A stretch of 7,747 bases of DNA, taken from contig JAJYGZ010000387.1 of NCBI GenBank assembly GCA_021790495.1, positions 1 through 7,747 of the forward strand, read 5' to 3'. Of this stretch, positions 1-7,459 are shown one piece after another; the stretch's first letter is position 1; each line of letters opens with the position of its first letter. A program made the translations under genes and the position numbers. The notes beneath the pieces were generated by a model. That model did no database searches, was not told the DNA's origin, and was given only the letters and a program-made list of their open reading frames with translations. The stretch comes from Actinomycetes bacterium (GTDB lineage Bacteria > Actinomycetota > Acidimicrobiia > Acidimicrobiales > Acidimicrobiaceae).

Positions 1-1
1 T

Positions 2-370
2 CTGATCTCATCTCCCCAACAGCGAGCTTTTGGAGACGCCAAGCGCGATGCGCTTCCCAGTCAGTGTCTTCGGTGCCCGTGGCTCAGAGCATGCAACGGC
101 GGGTGTCCAAAGGACCGCTTCGGAGTTAGCTCCGACGGTGAAATGGGATTGAATGTTCTTTGCGAAGGACTGGTCGCCTTCTTTGAGTACGCCGCGCCAT
201 ATATCAATCGTATTGTCGAATTCGGCCGAGCGAAGATGGGACCCAGAGAGGTCATGGCCCAATTCGAAGCCGAAGCGAAACTGCGCTGGCACTCGGTGGG
301 CCGGAACGATCCCTGTCCATGTGGAAGCGGGCGAAAGGCAAAGGCCTGCTGCTGGTCGCAGAGGCCGTGA
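2..370 (+). CDS. Anaerobic sulfatase-maturating enzyme (radical SAM/SPASM), C-terminal part, with SEC-C tail; 5' truncated by the window edge
   Basis: The frame is open from base 2 and gives 122 residues before TGA. These enzymes use radical SAM chemistry to turn an active-site Cys or Ser of a sulfatase into formylglycine in the cytosol. Seen here: SPQQRAFGDAKRDALP at 4-19, then cysteines at 22, 25, 31, 35 and 54 (C-x2-C-x5-C-x3-C-x18-C) within NGGCPKDRF and GLNVLCEG, then FFEYAAPYINRIVEF at 60-74. This matches the C-terminal SPASM region, whose cysteines bind auxiliary 4Fe-4S clusters. Residues 100-117 (GRNDPCPCGSGRKAKACC) are a SEC-C zinc motif like the one ending SecA, joined through a helical linker. 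The radical SAM CxxxCxxC core and the start lie left of the window, and family members are about 370-430 residues. A start at the internal ATG (143) would be wrong because it removes the SPASM cysteines. A partner sulfatase is not visible. Another SPASM peptide-modifying enzyme is less likely. Confidence 0.88.
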   Translation: MISSPQQRAFGDAKRDALPSQCLRCPWLRACNGGCPKDRFGVSSDGEMGLNVLCEGLVAFFEYAAPYINRIVEFGRAKMGPREVMAQFEAEAKLRWHSVGRNDPCPCGSGRKAKACCWSQRP

Positions 371-719
371 GCGGTGGTTTCGGTTGATGACCGAGCTTTG
401 GTATCTGCCACCCGTAACCCACCAAGTGCGGCGGCGCCGTAGTGCGCTTGAAGAGGTTCCTCAGCTACGCCGCGCGGTGCTTTTGCCACTTCGGTTTCCG
501 ACGATGGCATTCTCGCGGGCGTCGCAACGGCTATGGTCGCCGTGGCCCTTTTGCTTTTGCTCCTCAAATGCGACGCACTCGACCCAAGAGATAGCCTCAA
601 GGGGGTAAGGAGCACTGCGATGAACAGGCTGGGCGATCGCCGAGTATTCTCGACCCCGAAACGAGCGATGGGGGAGCGCGAAGCGGAACTGCGCGATCGC
701 ATCCGGCCTTGTTCGAACA
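371..719. other. Gene-poor gap between the maturase and thiD 3' ends
   Basis: These 349 bp separate two convergent genes. I see no reading frame with recognisable protein content. A weak hairpin (TCGGT/ACCGA, 380-394) follows the maturase stop and has no good T-run. A plus-strand frame at 533-940 begins with a hydrophobic run (MVAVALLLLLLK), but over half of it lies antisense to thiD and it has no ribosome site, so I do not call it. Two GCGATCGC octamers (633-640, 693-700) and a 10-bp palindrome TGTTCGAACA (710-719) lie here. The palindrome directly abuts the thiD stop codon. Confidence 0.5.
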
Positions 720-1544
720 CTACGGGAGCTGGCGTCGAGTCCACCCGAAGTGATCGAGGGGGCCAGCGCCGTGTCCGAGCACCCAGCTGGAAGAGCCGAC
801 GATCGCCTGGGTGGTGTATACCTTTGCTTGTCGGACCGCATCATCGATCGGTTTGCCTCGAGCAAGATTTGCCGCCAGAGAAGCGGATAAAGTGCATCCG
901 GTACCGTGCACGTTGGAAGTGGCGACCCTCTTGGACCTAAGGTGCGAAACGTTAACGCCGTCAAAGAAGACGTCGATCGATTCCGGTCCGTGTAGGTGGC
1001 CGCCCTTGAGGTAGACGTATTTGACGCCGAGCCGATGCAAGATCTTCGCCGCTTGGACCATCTCGGCGAGATTGGTGATACTCATCCCGCTCAGCAGCTC
1101 GGCCTCGTAGATATTAGGTGTCAACACGTAAGCCAATGGGACGAGCAATTCTCGGTATGCCTCCGTGGTGTCGTCAGAGCTCAGGCGATCTCCCGAGGCG
1201 GCTACCATCACTGGGTCGACAACAAGGCGAGGGAGTTCACCGCGTTTGGCATAGCGGGCTACGACTGCCAAGAGTTCTGGCGATCCGAGCATTCCGGTCT
1301 TCACCGCTCTTAGCGCGAAGTCGCTGGTAACCGCATCTATCTGGGCTTCGAGCATTTTGGCCGAGACTAATTCGATGCCCGAGACGCCCTTGGTGTTCTG
1401 GGCCGTAATGGCTGTGACTGCGGTGGTTCCAAAGACTCCGTTGGCGCCGAATGCCTTGAGATCGGCCTGTATCCCGGCCCCTCCACCTGAGTCTGATCCC
1501 GCGACCGATAGAACAACCGGAGGAGTTTTCGCCTCACCGTACAT
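720..1544 (-). CDS. thiD: Hydroxymethylpyrimidine/phosphomethylpyrimidine kinase ThiD
   Basis: ThiD phosphorylates HMP and then HMP-P to HMP-PP, the pyrimidine half of thiamin, in the cytosol. The 274-residue protein has full family length and the ribokinase-like fold motifs in order: [14 protein letters not shown] (15-28), AQNT (48-51), KTGML (82-86), [13 protein letters not shown] (109-121), [10 protein letters not shown] (142-151), LKGGH (179-183) and HGTGCTLSA (213-221). The last holds the anion hole and the reactive cysteine (C217). It ends with the usual [14 protein letters not shown] tail. A GTG at 1553 would add three residues, but AAGGGTGG (1557-1550) sits just right for the ATG at 1544 and would overlap the GTG, so I chose the ATG. 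It is last in the thiO-thiS-thiG-thiD order, 129 bp after thiG, so it may be read through or have its own promoter. No thiE fusion is present. Confidence 0.95.
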   Translation of the reverse strand: MYGEAKTPPVVLSVAGSDSGGGAGIQADLKAFGANGVFGTTAVTAITAQNTKGVSGIELVSAKMLEAQIDAVTSDFALRAVKTGMLGSPELLAVVARYAKRGELPRLVVDPVMVAASGDRLSSDDTTEAYRELLVPLAYVLTPNIYEAELLSGMSITNLAEMVQAAKILHRLGVKYVYLKGGHLHGPESIDVFFDGVNVSHLRSKRVATSNVHGTGCTLSASLAANLARGKPIDDAVRQAKVYTTQAIVGSSSWVLGHGAGPLDHFGWTRRQLP

Positions 1545-1549
1545 CGAGT

Positions 1550-1557
1550 CCACCCTT
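1550..1557 (-). promoter_or_regulatory. Shine-Dalgarno deciding the thiD start
   Basis: On the minus strand AAGGGTGG lies 5 nt before the ATG at 1544 and overlaps the alternative GTG at 1553. It supports the shorter ThiD product. Confidence 0.55.
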
Positions 1558-1572
1558 GGCGTAGTGTCGGTC

Positions 1573-1587
1573 CGGACTCCTAGTCCG
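1573..1587 (-). other. Short stem-loop in the thiG-thiD gap
   Basis: CGGACT and AGTCCG form a perfect 6-bp stem around a 3-nt loop, about 29 nt before the thiD ATG on the minus strand. There is no T-run, so it is not a clear terminator. A second small stem (CGGAT/ATCCG, 1656-1669) lies just after the thiG stop. Both could act in mRNA processing, or be chance. Confidence 0.3.
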
Positions 1588-1673
1588 ACGTTTAACTTTA
1601 TGGCACAAATGTAGCGATTTGAGAGACGCTTTGCGCCAGTAACGTCAATTTGGAACGGATTGCGATCCGGAAC

Positions 1674-2459
<786 letters not shown>

Positions 2460-2502
2460 TCACCTTTTGGCAGGCTCGTATAGAGGAGTAGATGGTCTTA
2501 TT

Positions 2503-2537
2503 CGATGCCGCCCACCTTAGGGGATGATTAGGCATCG
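2503..2537 (-). other. Intercistronic stem-loop between thiS and thiG
   Basis: CGATGCC and GGCATCG form a 7-bp perfect stem (2531-2537 with 2503-2509) around a 21-nt loop that itself contains CCC/GGG. It begins 2 nt after the thiS stop in the direction of transcription. No T-run follows, so a stabilising or processing hairpin that changes the ThiS to ThiG ratio is more likely than a terminator. This is inference from sequence only. Confidence 0.35.
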
Positions 2538-2539
2538 CC

Positions 2540-2761
2540 TTACCCTCCCGCCGCGATTGTAACCACTTCCACCTTTGCTCCGGCCAAAAGCACGGTCGCC
2601 GACCAAATCGATTTGGGCACCACCTCTCCGTTTAGGGCAAGCGCGATCCCGCGCTCAGGCACTCCGAGAACCGCGACCAAGTCCGTGACGAGACTTCCTG
2701 CCGGAAGCTTCAACGGTCTTCCGTTTACGCTTATCTGGATTTCGGATGGTGCTGGTGTCAT
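2540..2761 (-). CDS. thiS: Sulfur carrier protein ThiS
   Basis: ThiS is a small ubiquitin-like protein. Its C-terminal glycine is adenylated by a ThiF/MoeB-type enzyme and converted to a thiocarboxylate that gives sulfur to ThiG. The 73 residues have the family's size and layout: QISVNGRPLKLP (9-20), ALNGEVVPKSIW (42-53), then VEVVTIAAGG with the required terminal Gly-Gly. No other ATG or GTG offers a sensible start. The ATG at 2761 lacks a close Shine-Dalgarno; the nearest purine run, ACGGAG, ends 13 nt upstream. It starts 61 bp after thiO. The hexamer TATTTC ends 7 nt before the ATG, so a weak internal promoter with a leaderless start is possible but unproven. No thiF is visible in the window. 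Confidence 0.94.
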   Translation of the reverse strand: MTPAPSEIQISVNGRPLKLPAGSLVTDLVAVLGVPERGIALALNGEVVPKSIWSATVLLAGAKVEVVTIAAGG

Positions 2762-2787
2762 TGGACTTGAAATACTCCGTATGGATT

Positions 2788-2805
2788 TGCGAGAGTCAAC
2801 TCGCA
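2788..2805 (-). other. Stem-loop between thiO and thiS
   Basis: TGCGAG and CTCGCA form a perfect 6-bp stem with a 6-nt loop. On the minus strand the loop reads TTGACT, which is also a good -35 box, placed 19 nt before the TATTTC that precedes thiS. It may be a processing hairpin or part of a weak internal promoter. I cannot choose between these. Confidence 0.3.
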
Positions 2806-2822
2806 GTTACCTTCGCAATCAA

Positions 2823-3977
2823 TCAAGATACGTTGCCGCCACCTCGGCTTTTGGCGAAGCGGGCGGGATCGAATGCCTTGATTGCTTGGTTGCGGCCCGG
2901 AGAGACAACTTCATCGGCGATCCATTTTCCCGTTACTGACGCCAAGAGAATTCCGTGGCGAAAGTGCCCGAGGTCCAAGATAAGGCCGTCGTCGATCTCG
3001 CCAAGGAGGGGCGCGTTGTCGGGAGTGCCGGGACGGTAGCCCACGTTGATCTCCTCGAGATGCATTTCCCCAAGTCCAGGCAGCACTCTAAAGGCGTCGC
3101 GCAAAAGCTCATAGGTTGTCCGAGCCCGACGCGTCGGGTCGAACCCCACCTCTTCGGCCGAGGCTCCGATGACGACTTCGCCGCTCTTGCGGCCCACTAC
3201 GTAGATGCCTCTTCCTTGCCAAAGCGAGCGTATCACCAGCGAAGGCGCCGGGGCTATCTCGGACGCGGCGAGGCGGATCACTTGTCCGCGGATCGGACGC
3301 AAAACGGAAGAGACGAATCCCGGCAGACCCTCGATCTCACCCGCACGCACACCGGCGGCGACCACGACTTTGTCGAAGTGTCGCGCCGAGCCGATTTCGG
3401 GCTGTACCCGCCAGCCGTTGTGTTCAGGACTTATCTCGGTTACCCGAGAGTTGGTGAGGGTAACGCCAAGGGTTCGAGACGCCGAAATAAGGGATCGGTG
3501 GGCCGCGCGGTTGTCGACCTGGTTGTCTATCTTGGCGTAAATACCCATGGAGATATCGGGCGAGAGTTGCGGTTCAAGCTCGGCGAGCTCCGCCTTTTGG
3601 AAGATGCGCGCGTCGAGTCCGAGCTTGCGGTAAAAGCGCCAGGTTCTCTCTACTTCGGCGGCGTCGTTGGGCCCGACGGCGACCAGGAGTGATCCGCCTC
3701 CGCGATAGCCGCAATCGAGGCCGAACGAGTCCCGCAAGGTGGCGTCAAGTCCGATCCAGTCACGAGCCGCTTCGAGCATTATCTCGAGGAGACCCTCCTC
3801 CCCGTAAACCGCTTCTGCCACCGGGGCAAGCATTCCAGCCGCTACCTGGGATGCTCCGGAATAGGGGTCGGGATCGAAGAGTTCTGCGACAACGGCGTGC
3901 TTGTGCGCCAAGTAGAACGCCGCCGATGCGCCTTCGATTCCGGCTCCGATGATCGCGACTCGGGGGGACCTGGTCAT
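2823..3977 (-). CDS. thiO: Glycine oxidase ThiO (FAD-dependent)
   Basis: ThiO is a D-amino-acid-oxidase-type flavoenzyme that oxidises glycine with O2 to the imine used by ThiG, which implies aerobic thiazole synthesis. The 384-residue protein has an N-terminal dinucleotide fold (VAIIGAGIEGASAAFYLA, 7-24), SGASQVAAGMLAPV (40-53), VVVAAGVRAGEI (204-215), QGRGIYVVGRKSGEVVIGA (254-272), GYRPGTPDN (313-321) and HFRHGILLASVTGKW (338-352). R315 in GYRPGTPDN corresponds to the arginine that holds the substrate carboxylate in the Bacillus enzyme. Length is normal. The ATG has no Shine-Dalgarno but sits 7 nt after a promoter-like TAGGCT, so I infer a leaderless transcript. It is the first gene of thiO-thiS-thiG-thiD and diverges from the acyl-CoA synthetase. 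Sarcosine or another D-amino acid oxidase is unlikely given the thi neighbours. Confidence 0.95.
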   Translation of the reverse strand: MTRSPRVAIIGAGIEGASAAFYLAHKHAVVAELFDPDPYSGASQVAAGMLAPVAEAVYGEEGLLEIMLEAARDWIGLDATLRDSFGLDCGYRGGGSLLVAVGPNDAAEVERTWRFYRKLGLDARIFQKAELAELEPQLSPDISMGIYAKIDNQVDNRAAHRSLISASRTLGVTLTNSRVTEISPEHNGWRVQPEIGSARHFDKVVVAAGVRAGEIEGLPGFVSSVLRPIRGQVIRLAASEIAPAPSLVIRSLWQGRGIYVVGRKSGEVVIGASAEEVGFDPTRRARTTYELLRDAFRVLPGLGEMHLEEINVGYRPGTPDNAPLLGEIDDGLILDLGHFRHGILLASVTGKWIADEVVSPGRNQAIKAFDPARFAKSRGGGNVS

Positions 3978-3984
3978 AGTAGTT

Positions 3985-4013
3985 AGCCTAGGGCCAAAGA
4001 GTCAATGTGGCAA
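3985..4013 (-). promoter_or_regulatory. Putative thiO promoter giving a leaderless mRNA
   Basis: On the minus strand TTGCCA (4013-4008), a 17-nt spacer and TAGGCT (3990-3985, a TAnnnT -10) lie 7 nt before the ATG. Transcription would begin at or within a base of the start codon. This explains the missing Shine-Dalgarno. Spacing is ideal, but the -10 matches TATAAT at only three positions. Confidence 0.45.
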
Positions 4014-4258
4014 GACACGATACTCACCCGGCGTAAACAAAGAGCATCGAAGTACACTGCTTGGGATACTCGCTGAGTTGGGATCGGTCTATCTGGCGCG
4101 CTCAAAGATCGGATCTGCCAGGTTCTGCATCTCGGGAGATTCGCCGTCGAAGGGGGTATCTGCGAGTTCTTTTAGCGGCGCTAAGAAGTCGGCCCGATGC
4201 GCTGTCGCGGCCGAGCGACGAGTTCCGCAGGATTCGAGGGATCGGGACGAAGTGCGTT

Positions 4259-4289
4259 TTGACTTGATATCGGCCTCCAGTTGTACAAG
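4259..4289 (+). promoter_or_regulatory. Possible promoter for the acyl-CoA synthetase
   Basis: TTGACT (4259-4264) is followed after 19 nt by TACAAG (4284-4289), about 62 nt before the coding start. The -35 is good, but the spacer is long and the -10 is only fair, so this is tentative. Confidence 0.3.
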
Positions 4290-4342
4290 AATGCGTTTCG
4301 AGAATACTCAGCCAAACAAAGGCCGCGGGGGCTAACGCGACC

Positions 4343-4348
4343 AGGAGG
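4343..4348 (+). promoter_or_regulatory. Strong Shine-Dalgarno of the acyl-CoA synthetase
   Basis: AGGAGG lies only 3 nt before the ATG at 4352 but 9 nt before an in-frame GTG at 4358. The spacing fits the GTG better, so the true N-terminus may be two residues shorter. Confidence 0.6.
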
Positions 4349-4351
4349 ACG

Positions 4352-5986
4352 ATGCAGGTGAAAAGTACCATGCAGAATTCGAGGCTCTCGATTCCTTCCA
4401 TCTTGCGCCACGGGGCCCTCCTCTATGCGAATTCTCAAGTTATCTCATACGATGCCGGAGGAATTTCGACCAAGACTTTCGGGCAAGTGGCGCTTCGGGC
4501 CGCACAGCTTGCCAATGCGCTCGTCTCGCTGGGTATTGGTCGCGACGATCGCGTGGCGACATTTTGCTTCAATCACAACGCGCACCTTGAGGCTTATCTC
4601 GGGATTCCCTCGATGGGCGCCATCTTGCATACCCTCAACGTGCGCCTCTTTTCCGAACAGCTCGAGTTCATTATCAACGAGGCCGATGACCAGGTGATTA
4701 TCGCCGATGCGGTCGTCATGCCAGCCCTTGCCAAAGTGCTAACGCGATGTGGGAGAGTTCGCGCTGTCTTGGTGGTGGGTGACTTTGACGCATCAACGCT
4801 AGGGAATGTCACCTACCAGCTTTATTCATACGAGGATCTGATAATGGATTTCGATACCGAGTTCGACTGGGTCGAGCCCGATTCCGAAGACGATGCTGCG
4901 GGAATGTGCTATACCAGCGGCACAACCGGCAATCCCAAAGGGGTGGTCTATTCCCACCGTTCCACCTGGCTGCATTCCATAGCTGCATCGTCGGCGGCCA
5001 CTCTTGGTCTTGAGAGTGCGGATCGAGCTTTGGTGGTGGTGCCGATGTTCCACGCTAACGCATGGGGAATACCTTATGCCGCATGGATGGTTGGCGCGGA
5101 CATGATTATGCCAGGCAGATTTCTCCAGGCGGCGCCCTTGGCGGAGATGATCAGTACTCTCTCGCCGACTATCGCGTCAGGGGTTCCAGTGATTTGGAAC
5201 GACCTTATTCACTACGCAGAGTCTCATGCTGTGGACTTTTCTTCGATCCGCTTGCTTTGTGCGGGAGGCTCGGCGGTACCGCGAAGTCTTATTGAGGCAT
5301 TTCGCGATCGCCACCAAATACTCCTCGGCCAGGGCTGGGGCATGACCGAGACTTCTCCGGTATGTACCTTGTCTTTTCCGCCGCCCGGTACACCACCCGA
5401 GCGCGAGGTCGAGTACCTCATGACCGCTGGTCGCCCGGTAGCCGGGGTGAGAATCCGGATCGTCGACGCTGACGGGAACGTCGCTAGCAACGACGGCAAG
5501 TCCCTCGGAGAGATTCAAGTAAGCGGGCCATGGATTACGGGAAGTTACTACAAGATTGAGCGCCCGGAGAGTTTTGACGATGGGTGGCTGCGGACCGGAG
5601 ACATTGGCACCATCGACGAGGAAGGATTTCTTCGGATCTCTGATCGCACCAAGGACGTCATCAAATCCGGCGGCGAGTGGATATCATCGGTCGAGCTCGA
5701 GAATGCGCTGATGGCCCACCCGTCGGTCTATGAGGCGGCGGTAATCGCGGTGCCCGACGAGAAGTGGGACGAGAGGCCTTTGGCGTGCGTGGTATTAAAG
5801 CCCGGATCGACCCTCTCCGCCGAGGAGCTTTCGAGCTTTTTGCTCGACAAAGTAGCGAGGTGGTGGCTGCCAGAACGCTGGAGCTTCGTAGAAGAAGTGC
5901 CCAAGACCTCGGTGGGCAAGTTCGACAAGAAGGCCCTCCGAGGTAGTTATGCGCAGAACGAACTCGAAGTTATCGAAATTCGCTAG
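4352..5986 (+). CDS. Fatty acyl-CoA synthetase (FadD/AlkK-type AMP-forming ligase)
   Basis: This adenylate-forming enzyme activates a fatty acid with ATP and CoA to acyl-CoA, for beta-oxidation or lipid synthesis, in the cytosol or at the membrane face. The 544 residues carry the full motif set: P-loop YTSGTTGNPKG (187-197), VVPMFHANAWGIPYA (229-243), GWGMTETSPV (328-337), GWLRTGDIG (411-419), the hinge DRTKDVIKSGGEWIS (431-445) and the catalytic lysine K523 in SVGKFDKKALR. Overall order, length and FNHNAHLEAYLGIPSMGAILHTLN (73-96) follow the AlkK/Thermus long-chain FACS group rather than acetyl-CoA synthetase. Chain length cannot be read from sequence. The start may be the ATG at 4352 or the GTG at 4358, judged by distance from AGGAGG. 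It is transcribed alone, divergent from thiO and convergent with the dehydrogenase. Confidence 0.92.
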   Translation: MQVKSTMQNSRLSIPSILRHGALLYANSQVISYDAGGISTKTFGQVALRAAQLANALVSLGIGRDDRVATFCFNHNAHLEAYLGIPSMGAILHTLNVRLFSEQLEFIINEADDQVIIADAVVMPALAKVLTRCGRVRAVLVVGDFDASTLGNVTYQLYSYEDLIMDFDTEFDWVEPDSEDDAAGMCYTSGTTGNPKGVVYSHRSTWLHSIAASSAATLGLESADRALVVVPMFHANAWGIPYAAWMVGADMIMPGRFLQAAPLAEMISTLSPTIASGVPVIWNDLIHYAESHAVDFSSIRLLCAGGSAVPRSLIEAFRDRHQILLGQGWGMTETSPVCTLSFPPPGTPPEREVEYLMTAGRPVAGVRIRIVDADGNVASNDGKSLGEIQVSGPWITGSYYKIERPESFDDGWLRTGDIGTIDEEGFLRISDRTKDVIKSGGEWISSVELENALMAHPSVYEAAVIAVPDEKWDERPLACVVLKPGSTLSAEELSSFLLDKVARWWLPERWSFVEEVPKTSVGKFDKKALRGSYAQNELEVIEIR

Positions 5987-6310
5987 GTTGCGCCATCGGC
6001 GATCGCGCGCCATGGGTAACAAGACCGTCCCTGGACTAATAGTTGATACTGTCGGGGGTTAATTGCTTGGGCGTTGACGTTCGAAGTCGCCTCGGGGCTG
6101 GCGAATTTAGCGCAGCAGGCATCCTGCGCCTATCGGCGCGGCGCCCTCGATCTACTCCGATAGGCACGCCATAGCATCGGCCGTGGGCCCCGGGTCGAAC
6201 TTTCGCTGGTTATCCGCAGAGGATGTTGACGAAGTTGACTATAGGCCTGGTAGCCAGGTGTCGCGATCGGCCGCCCGAGCAACTCGAGTCCGAGCTAGTC
6301 GGCTTGGGGC
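5987..6310. other. Convergent intergenic region with several hairpins
   Basis: No gene is visible in these 324 bp between the acyl-CoA synthetase and dehydrogenase stops. It holds three inverted repeats: GCGCAG/CTGCGC (6110-6129), a 9-bp GCCTATCGG/CCGATAGGC with a 20-nt loop (6128-6165), and CCTGG/CCAGG (6246-6258). The first two share two bases. None is followed by a clear T-run on either strand, so a two-way terminator region is plausible but not shown. A GCGATCGC octamer is at 5999-6006. Confidence 0.45.
6128..6165. terminator. Possible bidirectional terminator hairpin
   Basis: A 9-bp perfect inverted repeat (GCCTATCGG/CCGATAGGC) with a 20-nt GC-rich loop lies between two convergent genes, where a shared terminator is expected. 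Lack of a T-tract keeps confidence low. Confidence 0.3.
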
Positions 6311-7030
6311 CTATCTCCGGGCGGTCCAGCCGCCGTCAACCGCAATCACCTGGCCGGTCATGTACTTGGCTGCAATTACCCCCATCACCGCTTCGGCGAT
6401 ATCGCCGGGCTCAGCGATTCGACCGAGCGGCGCCCTGGCGGATATCTTTTGTCGGACCTGTTCCCACTCGGCAGTCCACGGGGTATCCACTAGGCCGGGA
6501 GCGATAGCGTTGACCCTGATACCTCCTTCGATCGATGCCGCCAGCAGTACGGTGAGATGGTTTATCGCCGCTTTTGACACGGCGTATGGCACCGAGGATC
6601 CCTCGGCGCGCAGTCCGGCGATCGAGGAGATGTTGATGATGACGCCCGAGCGCAAAGAGAGGAGTTCGCGTGCGGCTCTGATCGTCCACCAAGTCCCCAT
6701 CAAGTTGGTGCGAAGAATCCGATCCCAAACCTCGTCGGTGGCTCGATCAAGGTCGCCGTGCGCGATTACCTCGGTGTATCCCGCGTTGTTTACCAAGACG
6801 TCAAGGCCACCCTCGGAGGTTTGGATCTCGGCGACGATCTCTTTCATCGCCGCTTCGTTGGTGACGTCGGCCCGTCGGTAGTGTAAGTATTCGAACTGAG
6901 CCGCCAATTTTTCACCGGCCTCGGTGCTCTGTGACGAGGTGGTAAAGACCTGGTAGCCCTCGCTAATCAAGCGGCTAACAATTGCCAAGCCGATTCCCGA
7001 GGTGCCACCCGTTACTAGGGCAGTCTTCAT
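6311..7030 (-). CDS. Classical short-chain dehydrogenase/reductase (SDR family)
   Basis: This is an NAD(P)-dependent oxidoreductase with a single Rossmann domain of 239 residues, the normal size for classical SDRs. Seen: cofactor motif TGGTSGIG (7-14), ADVT (54-57), NNAG (81-84), the structural Asn N109, catalytic S136 in INISSIAG, Y149 and K153 in YAVSKAA, IRVNAIAPGLVDTPW (171-185) and the C-terminal TGQVIAVDGGW (225-235). It resembles FabG-like 3-oxoacyl reductases and sugar or alcohol dehydrogenases, and the substrate cannot be told. No acidic residue follows the second strand where NAD-specific enzymes carry it; the sequence there is TTSSQ, which leans toward NADPH. It stands alone on the minus strand. 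The ATG at 7030 lacks a Shine-Dalgarno and follows TAGAAT by 11 nt. Confidence 0.9.
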   Translation of the reverse strand: MKTALVTGGTSGIGLAIVSRLISEGYQVFTTSSQSTEAGEKLAAQFEYLHYRRADVTNEAAMKEIVAEIQTSEGGLDVLVNNAGYTEVIAHGDLDRATDEVWDRILRTNLMGTWWTIRAARELLSLRSGVIINISSIAGLRAEGSSVPYAVSKAAINHLTVLLAASIEGGIRVNAIAPGLVDTPWTAEWEQVRQKISARAPLGRIAEPGDIAEAVMGVIAAKYMTGQVIAVDGGWTARR

Positions 7031-7041
7031 AGCTGCTAAGC

Positions 7042-7047
7042 ATTCTA
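7042..7047 (-). promoter_or_regulatory. Putative -10 box of the SDR gene
   Basis: TAGAAT (five of six bases of TATAAT) ends 11 nt before the ATG, which has no Shine-Dalgarno. The predicted transcript would have a leader of only about 4-5 nt. No convincing -35 box is seen. Confidence 0.35.
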
Positions 7048-7249
7048 GGATTCATCGAGGGTCTATTTTGTGCTAAACCGCTATTGTTGCACCTAGTTGC
7101 GGCGCGCCCTCGCTTCTTTTTGCTCCGAGCGCCCATTGCGCGGCACTGGGTGCATGGTGCCCGGAGCTTGGCGGTCGCTTTATGGCAGCGCGCCACAGGC
7201 GTGGCTAAGCTTTCTCGCGTCGGTGTCAATGAAACAAGAGGGCGGGTGC

Positions 7250-7459
7250 ATGCTGGATAGGAGTGAAGTTGAGGCGTCGATAGTTCGGCTCGAGAGCTTG
7301 ATCGAGTCCCTCGAGGACCTTGGTTATCAGCATCTTTTGGGTGCGGACCCAGCTAAGGCCGATCGTACTTTGACGCTCGAGAAGGCTCTCTCCAAGGCGC
7401 TGAGGGCGCTGCACAAAGCGCGCCATGACCTCGATTCCCTCGCGGAGATGTGCGAGTAG
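7250..7459 (+). CDS. Small conserved-looking helical (coiled-coil) protein of unknown function
   Basis: I do not recognise this 69-residue protein. It starts MLDRSEVEASIVRLE and has two amphipathic helices, about 5-29 and 41-67. Leucine, isoleucine and alanine are spaced like a coiled-coil hairpin around a turn at GADPAKADRT (31-40). It is charged, with no membrane segment or signal peptide and one cysteine near the end. The ATG at 7250 was chosen because AAGAGGGCGGG lies just upstream; the longer frame back to 7097 adds low-complexity, Trp- and Arg-rich sequence unlike a real N-terminus. A strong hairpin begins inside its last codons, which supports a real, independently ended gene. It diverges from the dehydrogenase and lies 161 bp before the IS607 recombinase. 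A small DNA- or protein-binding factor is possible, but I assign no function. Confidence 0.6.
   Translation: MLDRSEVEASIVRLESLIESLEDLGYQHLLGADPAKADRTLTLEKALSKALRALHKARHDLDSLAEMCE

Larger units (their letters stand above)
3978..4351. other. Divergent intergenic region between thiO and the acyl-CoA synthetase
   Basis: This 374-bp stretch must hold the promoters of both flanking genes. Open frames exist on both strands (for example + 3949-4335 and - 4401-4102), but they overlap the start of a flanking gene, are arginine- and serine-rich and resemble nothing I know. I find no TPP riboswitch facing thiO and no clear operator palindrome. Confidence 0.5.

Noticed and set aside
710..719. TGTTCGAACA as a LexA/SOS box
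   Set aside because: The half-sites abut instead of being separated by four bases, and it lies at a gene 3' end, not in a promoter.
61..744. Long minus-strand frame of 227 codons opposite the maturase
   Set aside because: It is antisense to the clear SPASM/SEC-C coding region, has low-complexity Ser/Arg-rich content and no recognisable motif.
736..1556. The 12-mer TCGAGTCCACCC occurs at both ends of thiD
   Set aside because: One or two shared 12-mers are expected by chance in a window of this size, and the two copies fall in different reading frames of thiD.
2955..3692. 245-codon plus-strand frame
   Set aside because: It lies antisense within thiO, whose motifs are unambiguous.
4119..4135. 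GAACCTG preceded by CCGAGA on the minus strand upstream of thiO, like pieces of a TPP riboswitch
   Set aside because: Only 4 nt separate the two pieces, CTGAGA is altered, the 5' GGGG-type strand is missing, and the TAATGCC-GCG-AGGGA part does not follow.
3949..4335. 128-codon plus-strand frame between thiO and the acyl-CoA synthetase
   Set aside because: It overlaps the thiO start on the other strand, has no ribosome site, and its composition looks random.
4102..4401. Minus-strand frame with a membrane-like N-terminus (VLFTCIVLLVALAP)
   Set aside because: Its start lies antisense inside the acyl-CoA synthetase coding region, its C-terminal half is arginine/serine-rich, and nothing supports translation.
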